The position numbers and the translations under genes are program-made. Positions 16,499 through 25,582 of a stretch of 61,091 nt of DNA are shown piece after piece. Under the pieces are notes generated by a model, which saw nothing but the letters and a program-made list of their open reading frames with translations, did not search any database and was not told the DNA's origin. This stretch comes from Shimia aestuarii (GTDB lineage: Bacteria > Pseudomonadota > Alphaproteobacteria > Rhodobacterales > Rhodobacteraceae). Numbering within the stretch: position 1 is the first letter of the stretch; each line of letters opens with the position of its first letter. The stretch lies in the NCBI RefSeq assembly GCF_022814865.1, contig NZ_JAKVRD010000024.1, positions 1 through 61,091 on the forward strand, given 5' to 3'.

Positions 16499-17376
16499 TG
16501 ACTCGTCCCCGCGCAACGGCCATAGGCTTCATTGCTGTTCTGCTCTGGGCGTTGCTGGCACTGTTTACCGTCGGCACTGCCCCCGCGCCGCCGCTCCTGC
16601 TCAATGCGATCTGCTTTTCCATCGGCGGGGTGATCGGCCTTGTCTGGACCGCCCGGAGCGGTGGGCTGAAGGGGCTGCTCTATACCAACTGGCGCATCTA
16701 CGTCTTCGGCACGCTCGGGCTCTTTGGCTACCACGCGCTTTACTTCACCGCCCTGCGCCTCGCGCCCGCCGCCGAGGCCGGTTTGATCGCTTATCTCTGG
16801 CCGCTGCTGATCGTGCTCTTTTCCGGCCTCTTGCCCGGCGAAAGCCTGCGCACAGGCCATCTCCTCGGTGCGCTCTGTGGCTTTGCGGGTGCGGCACTGA
16901 TCGTCGGCGGCGGTGGCACTGGTTTCAACGCAGACGCCCTCCCCGGCTATCTGATCGCACTTGCCTGCGCGCTGACATGGTCGGGTTATTCCGTCCTCTC
17001 CCGCCGCCTCGGCAGCGCCCCAACCGACACGGTCGCCGTGTTCTGTATTGCCACCGCGATCCTCTCCACACTCATGCACCTCGCCTTTGAAGAGACTGTC
17101 TGGCCCGTTGGCGCACTTGGCTGGGGCTCGGCGCTGGCACTTGGCCTCGGCCCGGTCGGCCTTGCCTTCTATGTCTGGGACATCGGGGTCAAACGCGGCG
17201 ACATCCAACTTCTCGGCACCGCCTCCTATGCGGCGCCGCTCTTATCGACGCTGGTACTTGTCGGGGTTGGCATCGCCGAGCCGAGCTGGATGCTCGCCAT
17301 CGCGACGCTTCTCATCACCGGCGGCGCAGCCATCGCCGCCCGCGCAAGCTTTCGCAGCGCCCGCGCCTCTGCCTGA
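16495..17376 (+). CDS. DMT (EamA) family exporter
   Basis: 293 residues with ten predicted membrane helices in two EamA repeats (about 6-135 and 150-285). The opening MMTRPRATAIGFIAVLLWAL resembles the YddG-type aromatic amino acid exporters, but the substrate is not proven. The start overlaps the LysR stop by four bases; the second ATG three bases on is an equally possible start. The gene ends 14 bases before a hairpin whose T-run lies on the other strand. Confidence 0.85.
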   Translation: MMTRPRATAIGFIAVLLWALLALFTVGTAPAPPLLLNAICFSIGGVIGLVWTARSGGLKGLLYTNWRIYVFGTLGLFGYHALYFTALRLAPAAEAGLIAYLWPLLIVLFSGLLPGESLRTGHLLGALCGFAGAALIVGGGGTGFNADALPGYLIALACALTWSGYSVLSRRLGSAPTDTVAVFCIATAILSTLMHLAFEETVWPVGALGWGSALALGLGPVGLAFYVWDIGVKRGDIQLLGTASYAAPLLSTLVLVGVGIAEPSWMLAIATLLITGGAAIAARASFRSARASA

Positions 17377-17383
17377 TCGCAAC

Positions 17384-17416
17384 AAAAAAACCCAAGCCGT
17401 CTGGAAACAGCTTGGG
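17384..17416 (-). terminator. Terminator of the DUF465 gene
   Basis: GCTTGGG and CCCAAGC (17391-17397 with 17410-17416) form a seven-base-pair stem. On the minus strand it is followed by seven Ts (17384-17390). It lies 44 bases after the stop at 17461 and also faces the convergent exporter gene. Confidence 0.7.
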
Positions 17417-17460
17417 CGCGGCCCACATACGGGCCTTGTCTTGGGATTGTCGGTGCGGTC

Positions 17461-17625
17461 CTAGACCGTAAGTCGTTCGATCTCTTCCTTGATGCGGAGT
17501 TTCTCTTTCTTCATCTCGGCGATATCAAGATCGCTGGAACCGGGGGAACGCTGTTCCGCCTCGACTTTATCCGAGAGGGCTTCGTGTTTCCGTTTCAGTT
17601 CTTCCAGATGCGAGCTCACGCTCAT
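17461..17625 (-). CDS. DUF465 (YdcH-family) small coiled-coil protein
   Basis: 54 residues, MSVSSHLEELKRKHEALSDK onward, followed by a central EAEQRSPGSSD turn and a second helix (IAEMKKEKLRIKEEIERL). This helix-turn-helix hairpin of 50-60 residues is the DUF465/YdcH pattern. GAGAGGAGG lies upstream of the ATG and decides against the in-frame start six codons earlier. Function is unknown in the family. Monocistronic by its terminator. Confidence 0.88.
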   Translation of the reverse strand: MSVSSHLEELKRKHEALSDKVEAEQRSPGSSDLDIAEMKKEKLRIKEEIERLTV

Positions 17626-17930
17626 GGGCAGTCCTCCTCTCAAGTGATGTTGTCAGCCCCACAAGTGCAGCACACTTTTACAATCCTGTCACGCTGCAAC
17701 CGCGTGAAATTGCATTGAAACGGACCCTTTTGGCATAAACTTGCCGTCATCCCGACCGTGCCGGACACCCCGCCGAGGGCGCAAGCCATTGACTTAACAG
17801 GTTAATCTAAAAATCCCGCCGGCTCTGTGCGCACACACGACGCTGCGCGCGCTGCCAACAAAGCCGTTCCAGGGCCGTGCGGATGCGCCTCCAACATCCC
17901 ATCGCACGCGCCGTCCGAACGCGCCTCGGG
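17626..17930. other. Intergenic region without a recognised gene (305 bases)
   Basis: It lies between two minus-strand genes. It holds the 5' side of the DUF465 gene and the 3' side of the membrane-protein gene at 17931. A near-palindromic GACTTAACAGGTTAATC is at 17791-17807, preceded by TT so that TTGACT could serve as a -35. No ORF with a ribosome-binding site, no tRNA cloverleaf and no clear terminator were found. Confidence 0.5.
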
Positions 17931-18953
17931 TTAATCGAAGATGCCCATAACCCGGCCAAGAAGCATAAAGGCCCGCGCTGTGCGTGTCTCTGAAAGGGCG
18001 GCAATTTCCGCGTCCGATGCGGTCTCTTCAAACTCCACAAAGGTCTTGTCGAAACGGCGCAGGAAGTGATGCGCTGTGTCGCGGAAAATCGGGTCTTGCT
18101 TCATGCGCCCCGCCGTCAGGGCAAGCGACGACCGGTCATGAATACCGCCAAGCTGGGCAACGATCCGCCCCCGCTCTCCAGCGGCAAAGCGACGCCAGAT
18201 TTCCGGCCGCGCCAGATCGGGGCGCAAGTCATCCATATAGATCCCGTCTTGGCTCATCAGGGTGAGCACATCCTGCGCCGCCTGAATAAGCTGGGCCGCC
18301 TGCCGATCCTTGAGTGCACGGCGCAGGGCGGCAAAGCCCTCCTTGTCGTCCGCCGTCTCCGGAAAGTTCAGCGCGCGGATGAAATCGACCCGCTCAAGAG
18401 GCGGCGAAAGCGCATCCGCCGGTGTGCCTAGCGCCAGAAGCCCCTGATCTTCGCCGGTCTCGACGACCGGAACAGGATCGGGGGTTTTGCGAATACCATT
18501 GCTGCGTTCGCGGCTCGAGGTGAAGGTCGCGAGCGCGGATTCCGTCTTGCGCTGCGCGGCGGCGATCTCGTCGAGCTTGCGCTGCACCGACGGCTCCATG
18601 CCACCGGGCGCGCCCTTGCCCTGTTGCTGGGCAAGATAGCTGCGGCGCATCGCGTCAATCGCGGCCTGCAAACGTTCACTTTCTTCGCGCATGATCCGGC
18701 TCGACCGCGCCGCGGCCGCTGCAACCCAGATCATTGCCACAGGCATGAACACCGCCAAGAGCGTCATCACAAAACGAAGCGAGTCCACCTCCGCGTCGCC
18801 CGGCCCCATCACCAGAAAGAAAAGCGCCGCCGCGCCAAGCCAGACAAGGCTCAGGACCAAAGCCACGATCTCGGCCCCGGTCACGCGCGGGCGCGCTGGC
18901 CTGCGATTGATCTCGAGGCTTGTCGCGAACTGGTCCTGGGCTTCCTCGCTCAT
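17931..18953 (-). CDS. Conserved hypothetical membrane protein with two helices
   Basis: 340 residues. Two membrane helices at about 27-50 and 60-83 are followed by a coiled-coil-like segment (about 84-150, SRIMREESERLQAAIDAMRR and QRKLDEIAAAQRKTE) and a globular helical C-terminal domain from about residue 185. A GGAGG site stands before the ATG. The gene begins 26 bases after greA and is probably in its transcript. I do not recognise a named family. Topology suggests a cytoplasmic C-terminal domain. Confidence 0.75.
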   Translation of the reverse strand: MSEEAQDQFATSLEINRRPARPRVTGAEIVALVLSLVWLGAAALFFLVMGPGDAEVDSLRFVMTLLAVFMPVAMIWVAAAAARSSRIMREESERLQAAIDAMRRSYLAQQQGKGAPGGMEPSVQRKLDEIAAAQRKTESALATFTSSRERSNGIRKTPDPVPVVETGEDQGLLALGTPADALSPPLERVDFIRALNFPETADDKEGFAALRRALKDRQAAQLIQAAQDVLTLMSQDGIYMDDLRPDLARPEIWRRFAAGERGRIVAQLGGIHDRSSLALTAGRMKQDPIFRDTAHHFLRRFDKTFVEFEETASDAEIAALSETRTARAFMLLGRVMGIFD

Positions 18954-18979
18954 CTCGATCCTCCGCCCGTCAGATCACC

Positions 18980-19450
18980 TCAGACATAGGCGATCGACAG
19001 CACCTCATAGCTCTTTTCTCCGCCCGGCGTGCGCACTTCGACGCTATCGCCTTCTTCCTTGCCGATCAGGGCGCGTGCGATTGGCGATTTGATGTTGAGA
19101 AGCCCCTTCTCGACATTTGCCTCGTGCTCGCCCACGATCTGCCAGGTCTTTTCTTCGTCCGTGTCCTCATCGACAAGCGTCACTGTCGCGCCGAACTTGA
19201 TCGCACCGGAAAGCTTTGTCGGGTCGATCACGTCGGCAAGGGAGATCGCCCCCTCAAGCTCTTTGATGCGCCCTTCGATAAAGCCCTGCTTCTCGCGGGC
19301 CGAATGATACTCTGCGTTTTCTTTGAGGTCGCCAAGCTCGCGCGCAGAGGCAATCGCCTCGATGACCGCGGGGCGCTCCACGCTTTTCAACTGCTTCAGT
19401 TCTGTTTCGAGCGCCGTGAACCCGGCGCGCGTCATTGGGAATTTCTCCAT
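18980..19450 (-). CDS. greA: Transcription elongation factor GreA
   Basis: GreA inserts its N-terminal coiled coil into the RNA polymerase secondary channel and stimulates cleavage of backtracked RNA. 156 residues with [20 protein letters not shown] at the start, the acidic tip sequence [16 protein letters not shown] and the FKBP-like C-terminal domain ([11 protein letters not shown]...GEEKSYE-type). The frame stays open far upstream but family alignment fixes the start at 19450. The membrane-protein gene follows on the same strand. Confidence 0.95.
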   Translation of the reverse strand: MEKFPMTRAGFTALETELKQLKSVERPAVIEAIASARELGDLKENAEYHSAREKQGFIEGRIKELEGAISLADVIDPTKLSGAIKFGATVTLVDEDTDEEKTWQIVGEHEANVEKGLLNIKSPIARALIGKEEGDSVEVRTPGGEKSYEVLSIAYV

Positions 19451-19822
19451 GAGTCTGTCGCTCTCTTTCGTCTTTTTACTGCTTCGGCGCGCATCGCCCG
19501 GAGTCATGCAGTTGAGGTATCTGACCCAATCATGCAAGCGAATACAAGCGAAACCGCCGTTTTGGACCGCCCACAGAGACCACCCAAAGCGCCCGGTTGC
19601 CAAAGAGGCACGCCCCACCCGCACGCTTTGATCCGCCGCTCCGCCCCTCCGCGCGCCCGGTCACCTCACCTGCCGGGCACCAAACCCGGCCACAAGCCCG
19701 GATTCCGCACGAAAACAGGCAGATTCGCCATATAACGCTGTGTCGCTAATTGACGCGCATTGCTGCGGCGCGGTAATCACGTTCGGAAATAATCTTGCGC
19801 GCCAATTTGTAGGGGAGCCAGC
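19451..19822. other. Divergent intergenic region greA/ETF-QO (372 bases)
   Basis: It carries the promoters of two divergent genes. Toward ETF-QO a TTGACG at 19750-19755 is a possible -35 but I see only a poor -10 (TAATCA) after 18 bases. The segment 19625-19740 is very GC-rich with CCGGGC/GCCCGG repeats. No gene, tRNA or clear operator was recognised. Confidence 0.5.
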
Positions 19823-21472
19823 ATGTCCGAGATCGAACGTGAAGCCATGGAATATGACGTTGTCATCGTCGGTGCCGGCCCAGCCGGCCTGTCGGCGGCG
19901 ATCCGTCTCAAGCAGAACGACCCGGACCTCGAGGTCGTGGTCCTCGAAAAAGGCTCCGAGGTCGGCGCACATATCCTCTCGGGTGCCGTGCTCGATCCCT
20001 GCGGCCTGGACAAACTGATCCCCGACTGGAAGGAAAAGGGCGCCCCGCTCAACACGCCGGTGAAAGAAGACAACTTCTACATGCTCGGCGAAGGCGGCGA
20101 AATCCGCGTGCCGAACTGGCCCATGCCGCCGCTGATGAACAACCACGGCAACTACATCGTCTCGATGGGCAATGTCTGCCGCTGGATGGCCGAACAGGCC
20201 GAAGCCCTCGGTGTCGAGATCTTCCCCGGCATGGCCTGCTCGGAACTCGTCTATGGCGACAACGGCGAAGTCAAAGGCGTGGTTGCCGGTGTCTTCGGCC
20301 TCGAAGAAGACGGCTCCTACGGCCCCAACACCGAGCCGGGCATGGAACTGCACGGCAAATATGTCTTCCTCTCCGAAGGCGTGCGCGGCTCGCTCGCCAA
20401 GGAAGTCATCGCCAAATACGACCTCCAGAAAGGCCACCAGCCGCAGAAATTCGGCATCGGCATGAAGGAAATCTGGGAGATCGATCCGGCCAAGCACAAG
20501 GAAGGCACCGTGACCCACACGATGGGTTGGCCCCTTGGCTCCAAGGCGGGCGGCGGCTCCTTCGTCTACCACCTCGAAAACAATCAGGTCTATGTCGGCT
20601 TCGTGGTGCACCTGAACTACAAGAACCCGCACCTCTATCCCTACATGGAATTCCAGCGCTTCAAGCATCACCCGATGATTGCCGAGCTGCTCAAGGGCGG
20701 CAAACGCGTCGCCTATGGCGCCCGTGCGATCTCCGAGGGCGGCTTCCAATCCATGCCCAAGATGGTCGCGCCGGGCGTGGCTCTGCTCGGCTGTTCGGTC
20801 GGCATGGTCAACGTGCCCCGCATCAAGGGCAACCATAACGCCATGCTCTCGGGCATCGCCGCCGCAGACGCCGCCACCGCCGCGCTCAAGGATGGCCGCG
20901 CCGCAGACGAGCTTTCGGCCTATGAGGAAGAAGTCCGCAAAGGCGCGATCGGCAAAGACCTCAAGAAGGTGCGCAACGTCAAACCGATGTGGTCGAAATG
21001 GGGTCTCCTGCCCTCGCTCGCCCTCGGTGGTCTCGACATGTGGACCAACACGCTCGGCTTCTCGCTCTTCGGCACGCTCGGCCACGGCAAGACCGACGCA
21101 GAAGCGACCGAACCGGCGGACAAGCACAAGCCGATCGACTACCCGAAACCCGACGGCAAACTGTCCTTCGACCGCCTGACCAACGTCTCCTTCGCGATGA
21201 CCAATCACGAAGAGAGCCAGCCCTGCCACCTGCGCCTCAAGGACGCCAGCGTGCCGGTCTCGGTCAACCTGCCGAAATACGACGAACCCGCGCAGCGCTA
21301 TTGCCCGGCGGGTGTCTATGAAGTTGTGCAGGAAGAAGGCAGCGAGCCGCGCTTTGTCATCAACTTCCAGAACTGCGTCCACTGCAAGACCTGCGACATC
21401 AAAGACCCGTCCCAGAACATCAACTGGGTCACTCCGCAGGGTGGCGACGGCCCGAACTATCCCAACATGTGA
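19823..21472 (+). CDS. Electron transfer flavoprotein-ubiquinone oxidoreductase
   Basis: ETF-QO passes electrons from acyl-CoA dehydrogenases and related flavoenzymes, through ETF, to ubiquinone at the inner membrane. 549 residues, family length. The N-terminal FAD-binding motif is VIVGAGPAGLSAAIRL (about 13-28). The C-terminus carries the 4Fe-4S cysteines in NCVHCKTCDI plus an upstream Cys in YCPAGVYE. A TAGGGGAG site precedes the ATG. The acyl-CoA dehydrogenase at 34.5 kb is a plausible upstream electron donor in the same cell. A terminator follows. Confidence 0.95.
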   Translation: MSEIEREAMEYDVVIVGAGPAGLSAAIRLKQNDPDLEVVVLEKGSEVGAHILSGAVLDPCGLDKLIPDWKEKGAPLNTPVKEDNFYMLGEGGEIRVPNWPMPPLMNNHGNYIVSMGNVCRWMAEQAEALGVEIFPGMACSELVYGDNGEVKGVVAGVFGLEEDGSYGPNTEPGMELHGKYVFLSEGVRGSLAKEVIAKYDLQKGHQPQKFGIGMKEIWEIDPAKHKEGTVTHTMGWPLGSKAGGGSFVYHLENNQVYVGFVVHLNYKNPHLYPYMEFQRFKHHPMIAELLKGGKRVAYGARAISEGGFQSMPKMVAPGVALLGCSVGMVNVPRIKGNHNAMLSGIAAADAATAALKDGRAADELSAYEEEVRKGAIGKDLKKVRNVKPMWSKWGLLPSLALGGLDMWTNTLGFSLFGTLGHGKTDAEATEPADKHKPIDYPKPDGKLSFDRLTNVSFAMTNHEESQPCHLRLKDASVPVSVNLPKYDEPAQRYCPAGVYEVVQEEGSEPRFVINFQNCVHCKTCDIKDPSQNINWVTPQGGDGPNYPNM

Positions 21473-21492
21473 TCCACCCCGGATCGCCTTTG

Positions 21493-21524
21493 ACGGGTCG
21501 CCCTCGGGCGGCCCGTTTTCTTTT
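21493..21524 (+). terminator. Rho-independent terminator after ETF-QO
   Basis: ACGGGTCGCCC pairs with GGGCGGCCCGT, with one G-T wobble, and is followed by TTTCTTTT. It lies 20 bases after the ETF-QO stop. Confidence 0.78.
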
Positions 21525-21612
21525 GAAGAAAACGCCCCGGAAACTTCAGAAAGTTCCGCCACCGCCCACATTCCGCTTGCCCTTCCTCCGCCCTGCGGCA
21601 ACCCTCGCGGCC

Positions 21613-22827
21613 ATGATCCGGCCCCGCTTTTTCTTTGACAATGCCCCCTTCCTTGCCGTCGGCGTCCTGCTGACCTTCCTGTCGAGCTTTGGCCAGACCT
21701 TCTTTATCTCGATCTTTGCGGGCGAAATCCGGGCCACCTTCAACCTGAGCCATGGCGCTTGGGGCGGGCTCTACATGATCGGCACTTCGGCCTCTGCCCT
21801 CGTGATGATCTGGGCCGGGAGCCTGACCGACCATTTCCGCGTCCGCAGCCTCGGCCCGGTGATCCTCTTCGGCCTTGCCTGCGCCTGTGTCGCCATGGCG
21901 CTGAACCCCTATGCTGCGCTCTTGCCCGTGGTGATCTTCGCCCTGCGTTTTTTCGGCCAAGGCATGACAAGCCACATCGCCGTTGTCGCCATGGCGCGCT
22001 GGTTCATCGCCCGCCGGGGCCGCGCGCTGGCCATCGCCGCGCTCGGCTTTTCCGTGGGCGAGGCGCTGCTGCCGCTCCTCTTCGTCTCGCTGATGACGGT
22101 GATCGACTGGCACCTCCTCTGGATTGTCGGGGCCGGGGCCTGCTTGCTCGGCGGTCCGATCCTGTTCTGGCTCTTGGGCAAGGAACGCACCCCCCAGGCC
22201 CTCGCCGCGAGCGAAAGCAACACCGGCATGGACGCGCGCCATTGGCGTCGCCCCGAGGCGCTGCGCCATCCGCTGTTCTGGTGCATGGTGCCCGCGATCC
22301 TTGGCCCTTCGGCCTTCATCACCGCCTTCTTCTTCCATCAGGTCCATCTCGCCGGGATCAAGGGCTGGAGCCATGTGGAATTCGTCGCCTTCTTCCCGCT
22401 CTACACCGTGACCTCTATTGCCGCGATGGTGGCGGCGGGCTGGGCGCTTGATCGGCTCGGCACGGCGCGGCTTATGCCGTTCTATCAACTGCCGCTCGCC
22501 GCCGGGTTCCTGACCCTCGCCCTCTCGACAACACCGCTTGGCCTCGCCCTCGGTATTCTCCTCCTCGGCCTCGCCACCGGGGCCAACGCGACGCTCCCCA
22601 ATGCCTTCTGGGCCGAATTCTACGGCACCGCTCATATCGGCGCGATCAAGGCGCTGGCGGCGGCGGTGATGGTGCTTGGCTCAGCCATCGGGCCGGGACT
22701 GACCGGATTGTTGATCGACCTTGGAGTTGGATTGGAGACCCAGTTCTTCGGCGTCGCCGCCTTTTTTGTTGCGACCTCCCTGCTGATGGGCTGGGGCGTG
22801 CGCCGCGCCGCGCAGAGCCTCGCCTAA
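21613..22827 (+). CDS. MFS transporter
   Basis: 404 residues with twelve predicted membrane helices. The start at 21613 gives MIRPRFFFDNAPFLAVGV and follows the end of the ETF-QO terminator; no strong ribosome-binding site is seen. The loop between helices 2 and 3 has the MFS-like GSLTDHFRVR sequence, and the central loop (about 190-225) is cytoplasmic. It resembles monocarboxylate or uncharacterised MFS_1 carriers. Substrate unknown. Confidence 0.83.
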   Translation: MIRPRFFFDNAPFLAVGVLLTFLSSFGQTFFISIFAGEIRATFNLSHGAWGGLYMIGTSASALVMIWAGSLTDHFRVRSLGPVILFGLACACVAMALNPYAALLPVVIFALRFFGQGMTSHIAVVAMARWFIARRGRALAIAALGFSVGEALLPLLFVSLMTVIDWHLLWIVGAGACLLGGPILFWLLGKERTPQALAASESNTGMDARHWRRPEALRHPLFWCMVPAILGPSAFITAFFFHQVHLAGIKGWSHVEFVAFFPLYTVTSIAAMVAAGWALDRLGTARLMPFYQLPLAAGFLTLALSTTPLGLALGILLLGLATGANATLPNAFWAEFYGTAHIGAIKALAAAVMVLGSAIGPGLTGLLIDLGVGLETQFFGVAAFFVATSLLMGWGVRRAAQSLA

Positions 22828-22840
22828 TCGCGCACCACCG

Positions 22841-22873
22841 CGATACAGACGCAATACCGACGTGATACCGACA
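22841..22873. repeat. Three tandem 11-base repeats
   Basis: CGATACAGACG, CAATACCGACG and TGATACCGACA follow each other without spacers, sharing ATAC-GAC at the same phase. The 11-base period is close to one DNA turn. The array lies 14 bases after the MFS stop and about 108 bases before the TPR gene. Confidence 0.55.
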
Positions 22874-22981
22874 CGCGTTTTTCGCTGATTTTCGCCACCC
22901 GCGCTCAATTCTCCGTGCGCCCATTGCCCTTCTATCACGGACCCCTTACGCTCCTCGGGACGTCCAATTCAGGAGCCGCCC

Positions 22982-24691
22982 GTGGCAAGATTCTTCCTTC
23001 GTTCTCTGACCCTGTCCGCCCTTCTCGCCGCGGCCTCCCTCCCCGCATTTGCACAAGGGAATTCCGGCGCCTATCTCGCCGCACGACAGGCCAGTTTCGA
23101 GAGTGATTACGCCGCCGCGGCCCAGTACTATACCCGCGCGATCGCCCGCGATCCCTCGAACCCGAAACTGCTTGAGAACGCGGTGCTGTCCTATCTCTCG
23201 CTCGGACGGCTCGACACGGCGCTCCCCATCGCGCGCAAGATGCTCTCCGACGAAATCCCAAGTCAGCTTGCCAATCTCGTGATCGCCGCGGGCAATGCGC
23301 GCGAAGGGAATTTCGACAATATTCTCAACGACCTGGATGAGTTGCGCGGAATCGGCCCTCTGGTGGATGGGCTGCTGCGCGCCTGGGCACATCTCGGAGC
23401 GGGCGACATGAGCGCTGCGCTCGCCGCCTTCGACAAGGTCGCCGAAGAACCGGGCCTCGCGGGCTTTGCCGCCTACCACAAGGCACTCGCGCTGGCCTCT
23501 GTTGGCGACTATGAGGGCGCCGAAGAAATCTACTCCGACAAGTCCAACGGCGCGATCCAGATGACCCGCCGGGGCGTCCTGACGCTGGTGGAAATCCTAA
23601 GCCAGCTTGGCCGCAACGAAGATGCGGTAAAACTCCTGTCCGACATGTTCGGCACTGGCCTCGACCCCGACCTCGAGAATATGCGCGCCGCACTCGCCGC
23701 TGGCGAGAAACTGCCGTTCACCCATGTGCGCAATACCACCGACGGTATCGCCGAAGTGTTCTACTCGCTCGCCTCCGCCCTGCGCAACGAAGCCACCCCC
23801 GACTACACCCTCCTCTATGCCCGCGCCGCGCAATACCTGCGCCCCGATCATTTTGAATCCCTGCTTCTGACGGCGGAACTCCTTGAAACCCTTGGACGAT
23901 TCACCCTCGCCTCCGAGGTCTACAAACAGGTGCCCGCCGATCATCCCTCCTATCACGCAGCAGAGCTCGGACGCGCCGAAGCCCTGCGCCTCGAGGGCAA
24001 AACCGAAGCCGCTATCGAAGTGCTCGAGCAATTGACCCGGAGCCACGGCGACCTCTCCGTCGTCTATTCCTCGCTCGGAGATTTGCTGCGACAGGAGATG
24101 GAGTTCGCCGAGGCCGCCAAGGCCTATGACCGCGCGCTCGAATTGTCCGGCCCGGAAGATCGCACCCGCTGGTTCCTCCTTTACACCCGCGGCATCTGTT
24201 TCGAACGCCTCGGCGACTGGCGCACTGCCGAAAAGGATTTCCGCGCCGCACTCGAACTGCGCCCGGAACAACCGCAGGTGCTGAACTACCTCGGCTATAC
24301 CCTTGTCGAGAAAGAGCAAAACCTCGACGAGGCGCTCGACATGATTGAACGCGCCGTCGCCGCGCGCCCCGATTCTGGCTACATCATGGATAGCCTCGGC
24401 TGGGTGCTCTATCGCCTGGGGCGCTATGAAGAAGCCGTTGGCCACATGGAGCGCGCCGCCGAACTCGAGCCGATCGACCCGGTGGTGAACGACCACCTCG
24501 GCGATGTCTATTGGGCCGTGGGCCGCTTTATCGAGGCCGAGTTCCAATGGAAGCGCGCCCTCTCCTTCGTCGACGAAGATAGCGCCGCCGAGGCCAAACC
24601 CGACCGCATCCGCCGCAAGCTCGAGGTCGGCCTCGATACCGTGCTCGAGGAAGAAGGGGCCGCGCCGCTGAAGGTTGCCAATGAAGACTGA
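22982..24691 (+). CDS. Exported TPR-repeat protein
   Basis: 569 residues from a GTG start with AGGAG upstream. The first ~24 residues are a signal peptide ending PAFAQ. The rest is a superhelix of tetratricopeptide-like repeats, with clear units such as YAAAAQYYTRAIARDPSNPK (about 42-61), FAEAAKAYDRALELSG, WRTAEKDFRAALELRPEQPQ and YEEAVGHMERAAELEPIDP. It is probably a periplasmic protein-interaction scaffold. The stop overlaps the ispE start by 11 bases, a coupling seen in related bacteria but without a known functional link. Confidence 0.85.
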   Translation: MARFFLRSLTLSALLAAASLPAFAQGNSGAYLAARQASFESDYAAAAQYYTRAIARDPSNPKLLENAVLSYLSLGRLDTALPIARKMLSDEIPSQLANLVIAAGNAREGNFDNILNDLDELRGIGPLVDGLLRAWAHLGAGDMSAALAAFDKVAEEPGLAGFAAYHKALALASVGDYEGAEEIYSDKSNGAIQMTRRGVLTLVEILSQLGRNEDAVKLLSDMFGTGLDPDLENMRAALAAGEKLPFTHVRNTTDGIAEVFYSLASALRNEATPDYTLLYARAAQYLRPDHFESLLLTAELLETLGRFTLASEVYKQVPADHPSYHAAELGRAEALRLEGKTEAAIEVLEQLTRSHGDLSVVYSSLGDLLRQEMEFAEAAKAYDRALELSGPEDRTRWFLLYTRGICFERLGDWRTAEKDFRAALELRPEQPQVLNYLGYTLVEKEQNLDEALDMIERAVAARPDSGYIMDSLGWVLYRLGRYEEAVGHMERAAELEPIDPVVNDHLGDVYWAVGRFIEAEFQWKRALSFVDEDSAAEAKPDRIRRKLEVGLDTVLEEEGAAPLKVANED

Positions 24692-25496
24692 GGTCTTCGC
24701 CCCGGCCAAGATCAACCTGACCCTGCATGTCACCGGCCAACGCGCTGATGGCTATCACCTGCTCGACTCGCTCGTGGTCTTTGCCGATATCGGGGACCGG
24801 ATCGTCGCAGAACGCGCCGCTGGCCCCTCTCTCGCGATCACAGGGCCGCTCTCGGAGGGGGTGCCGGCCGGGCCCGAGAACCTCGTCCTGCGCGCAGCGG
24901 CCCTGATGGATGTGTCGGCTGCGCTTCTCATCGACAAACACCTGCCCGCCGCGGCCGGGATCGGCGGAGGCTCTTCCGACGCCGCCGCGACACTGCGGGC
25001 GCTTTCCGCCCTTTCCGGCAAACCGCTACCCGCCGACCTTGGGCTTTCTCTTGGTGCCGATGTGCCTGTCTGCACCCTCGCGCGTGCCGCCACGATGCGC
25101 GGCATCGGTGAAGAGATCGCACCCGTCGAGGGGCTGCCGCCGCTTCCTGCGGTGCTTGTGAACCCGCGCGTCGATGTCCCGACGCCTGCGGTTTTTCGCG
25201 CGCTCACCTCAAAGACCAACCCGCCGATGCGTGCCATCCCCCAAGGCACGGATATCCGGACGTTCTGCGACTGGCTCGCGACTGAACGCAACGATCTCGA
25301 ACCGCCCGCCCGCACCCTTGCGCCGGCCGTCGACAGCACGCTCACCGCCCTATCCGATGCGCTCATCACCCGCATGTCCGGCTCCGGCGCGACCTGCTTC
25401 GGCCTTTACCCGGACCCATCCGCCGCAGAGGCCGCCGCCGCCCGCATCCGTGCGGCACAGCCTGGCTGGTGGGTCGCCGCAACAACCCTCTCCTGA
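24681..25496 (+). CDS. ispE: 4-diphosphocytidyl-2-C-methyl-D-erythritol kinase
   Basis: IspE phosphorylates CDP-methylerythritol in the MEP route to isoprenoids. 271 residues. The GHMP-kinase features are the N-terminal FAPAKINLTLHV with the catalytic lysine, and the ATP loop LPAAAGIGGGSSDAAATLRAL region at about 90-110, plus a C-terminal MSGSGATCFGL. The ATG at 24681 lies inside the end of the TPR gene. A 3'-flanking repeat (copy B) begins directly after the stop. The polyprenyl synthase next door, on the other strand, uses products of this pathway. Confidence 0.93.
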   Translation: MKTEVFAPAKINLTLHVTGQRADGYHLLDSLVVFADIGDRIVAERAAGPSLAITGPLSEGVPAGPENLVLRAAALMDVSAALLIDKHLPAAAGIGGGSSDAAATLRALSALSGKPLPADLGLSLGADVPVCTLARAATMRGIGEEIAPVEGLPPLPAVLVNPRVDVPTPAVFRALTSKTNPPMRAIPQGTDIRTFCDWLATERNDLEPPARTLAPAVDSTLTALSDALITRMSGSGATCFGLYPDPSAAEAAAARIRAAQPGWWVAATTLS

Positions 25497-25563
25497 TCTT
25501 CTTCTCTGTGACAAATACTCCGGGGTGAATGCCCGCCTTGGCGGGCAGAGGGGCTGGCCCCTC
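25497..25563 (+). repeat. 3'-flanking dispersed repeat, copy B
   Basis: Directly after the ispE TGA come TCTTCTTCTCTGTGAC and AAATACTCCGGGG. Two hairpins follow: GCCCGCC-TT-GGCGGGC (25531-25546) and GAGGGGC-TG-GCCCCTC (25548-25563). The second hairpin is identical to that of copy C. It is in the sense orientation of ispE. Confidence 0.75.
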
Positions 25564-25582
25564 CCCCACAAGGCGTGACGCT

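Noticed and set aside
17789..17830. tRNA-like 3' fragment (GGTTAATCTAAAAATCCCGCCGG part) as an attachment-site remnant
   Set aside because: I could not form a T-arm or acceptor stem with adjacent sequence, and no integrase or direct repeat is nearby.
19661..21601. Long open frame (646 codons) antisense to the ETF-QO gene
   Set aside because: High-GC codon bias opens antisense frames. The sense strand has clear ETF-QO motifs throughout, while the antisense product is low-complexity and rich in His/Asp/Val without any family motif.
22841..22873. Short repeat array as a CRISPR
   Set aside because: The repeats are 11 bases and contiguous without spacers; no cas genes occur in the window.
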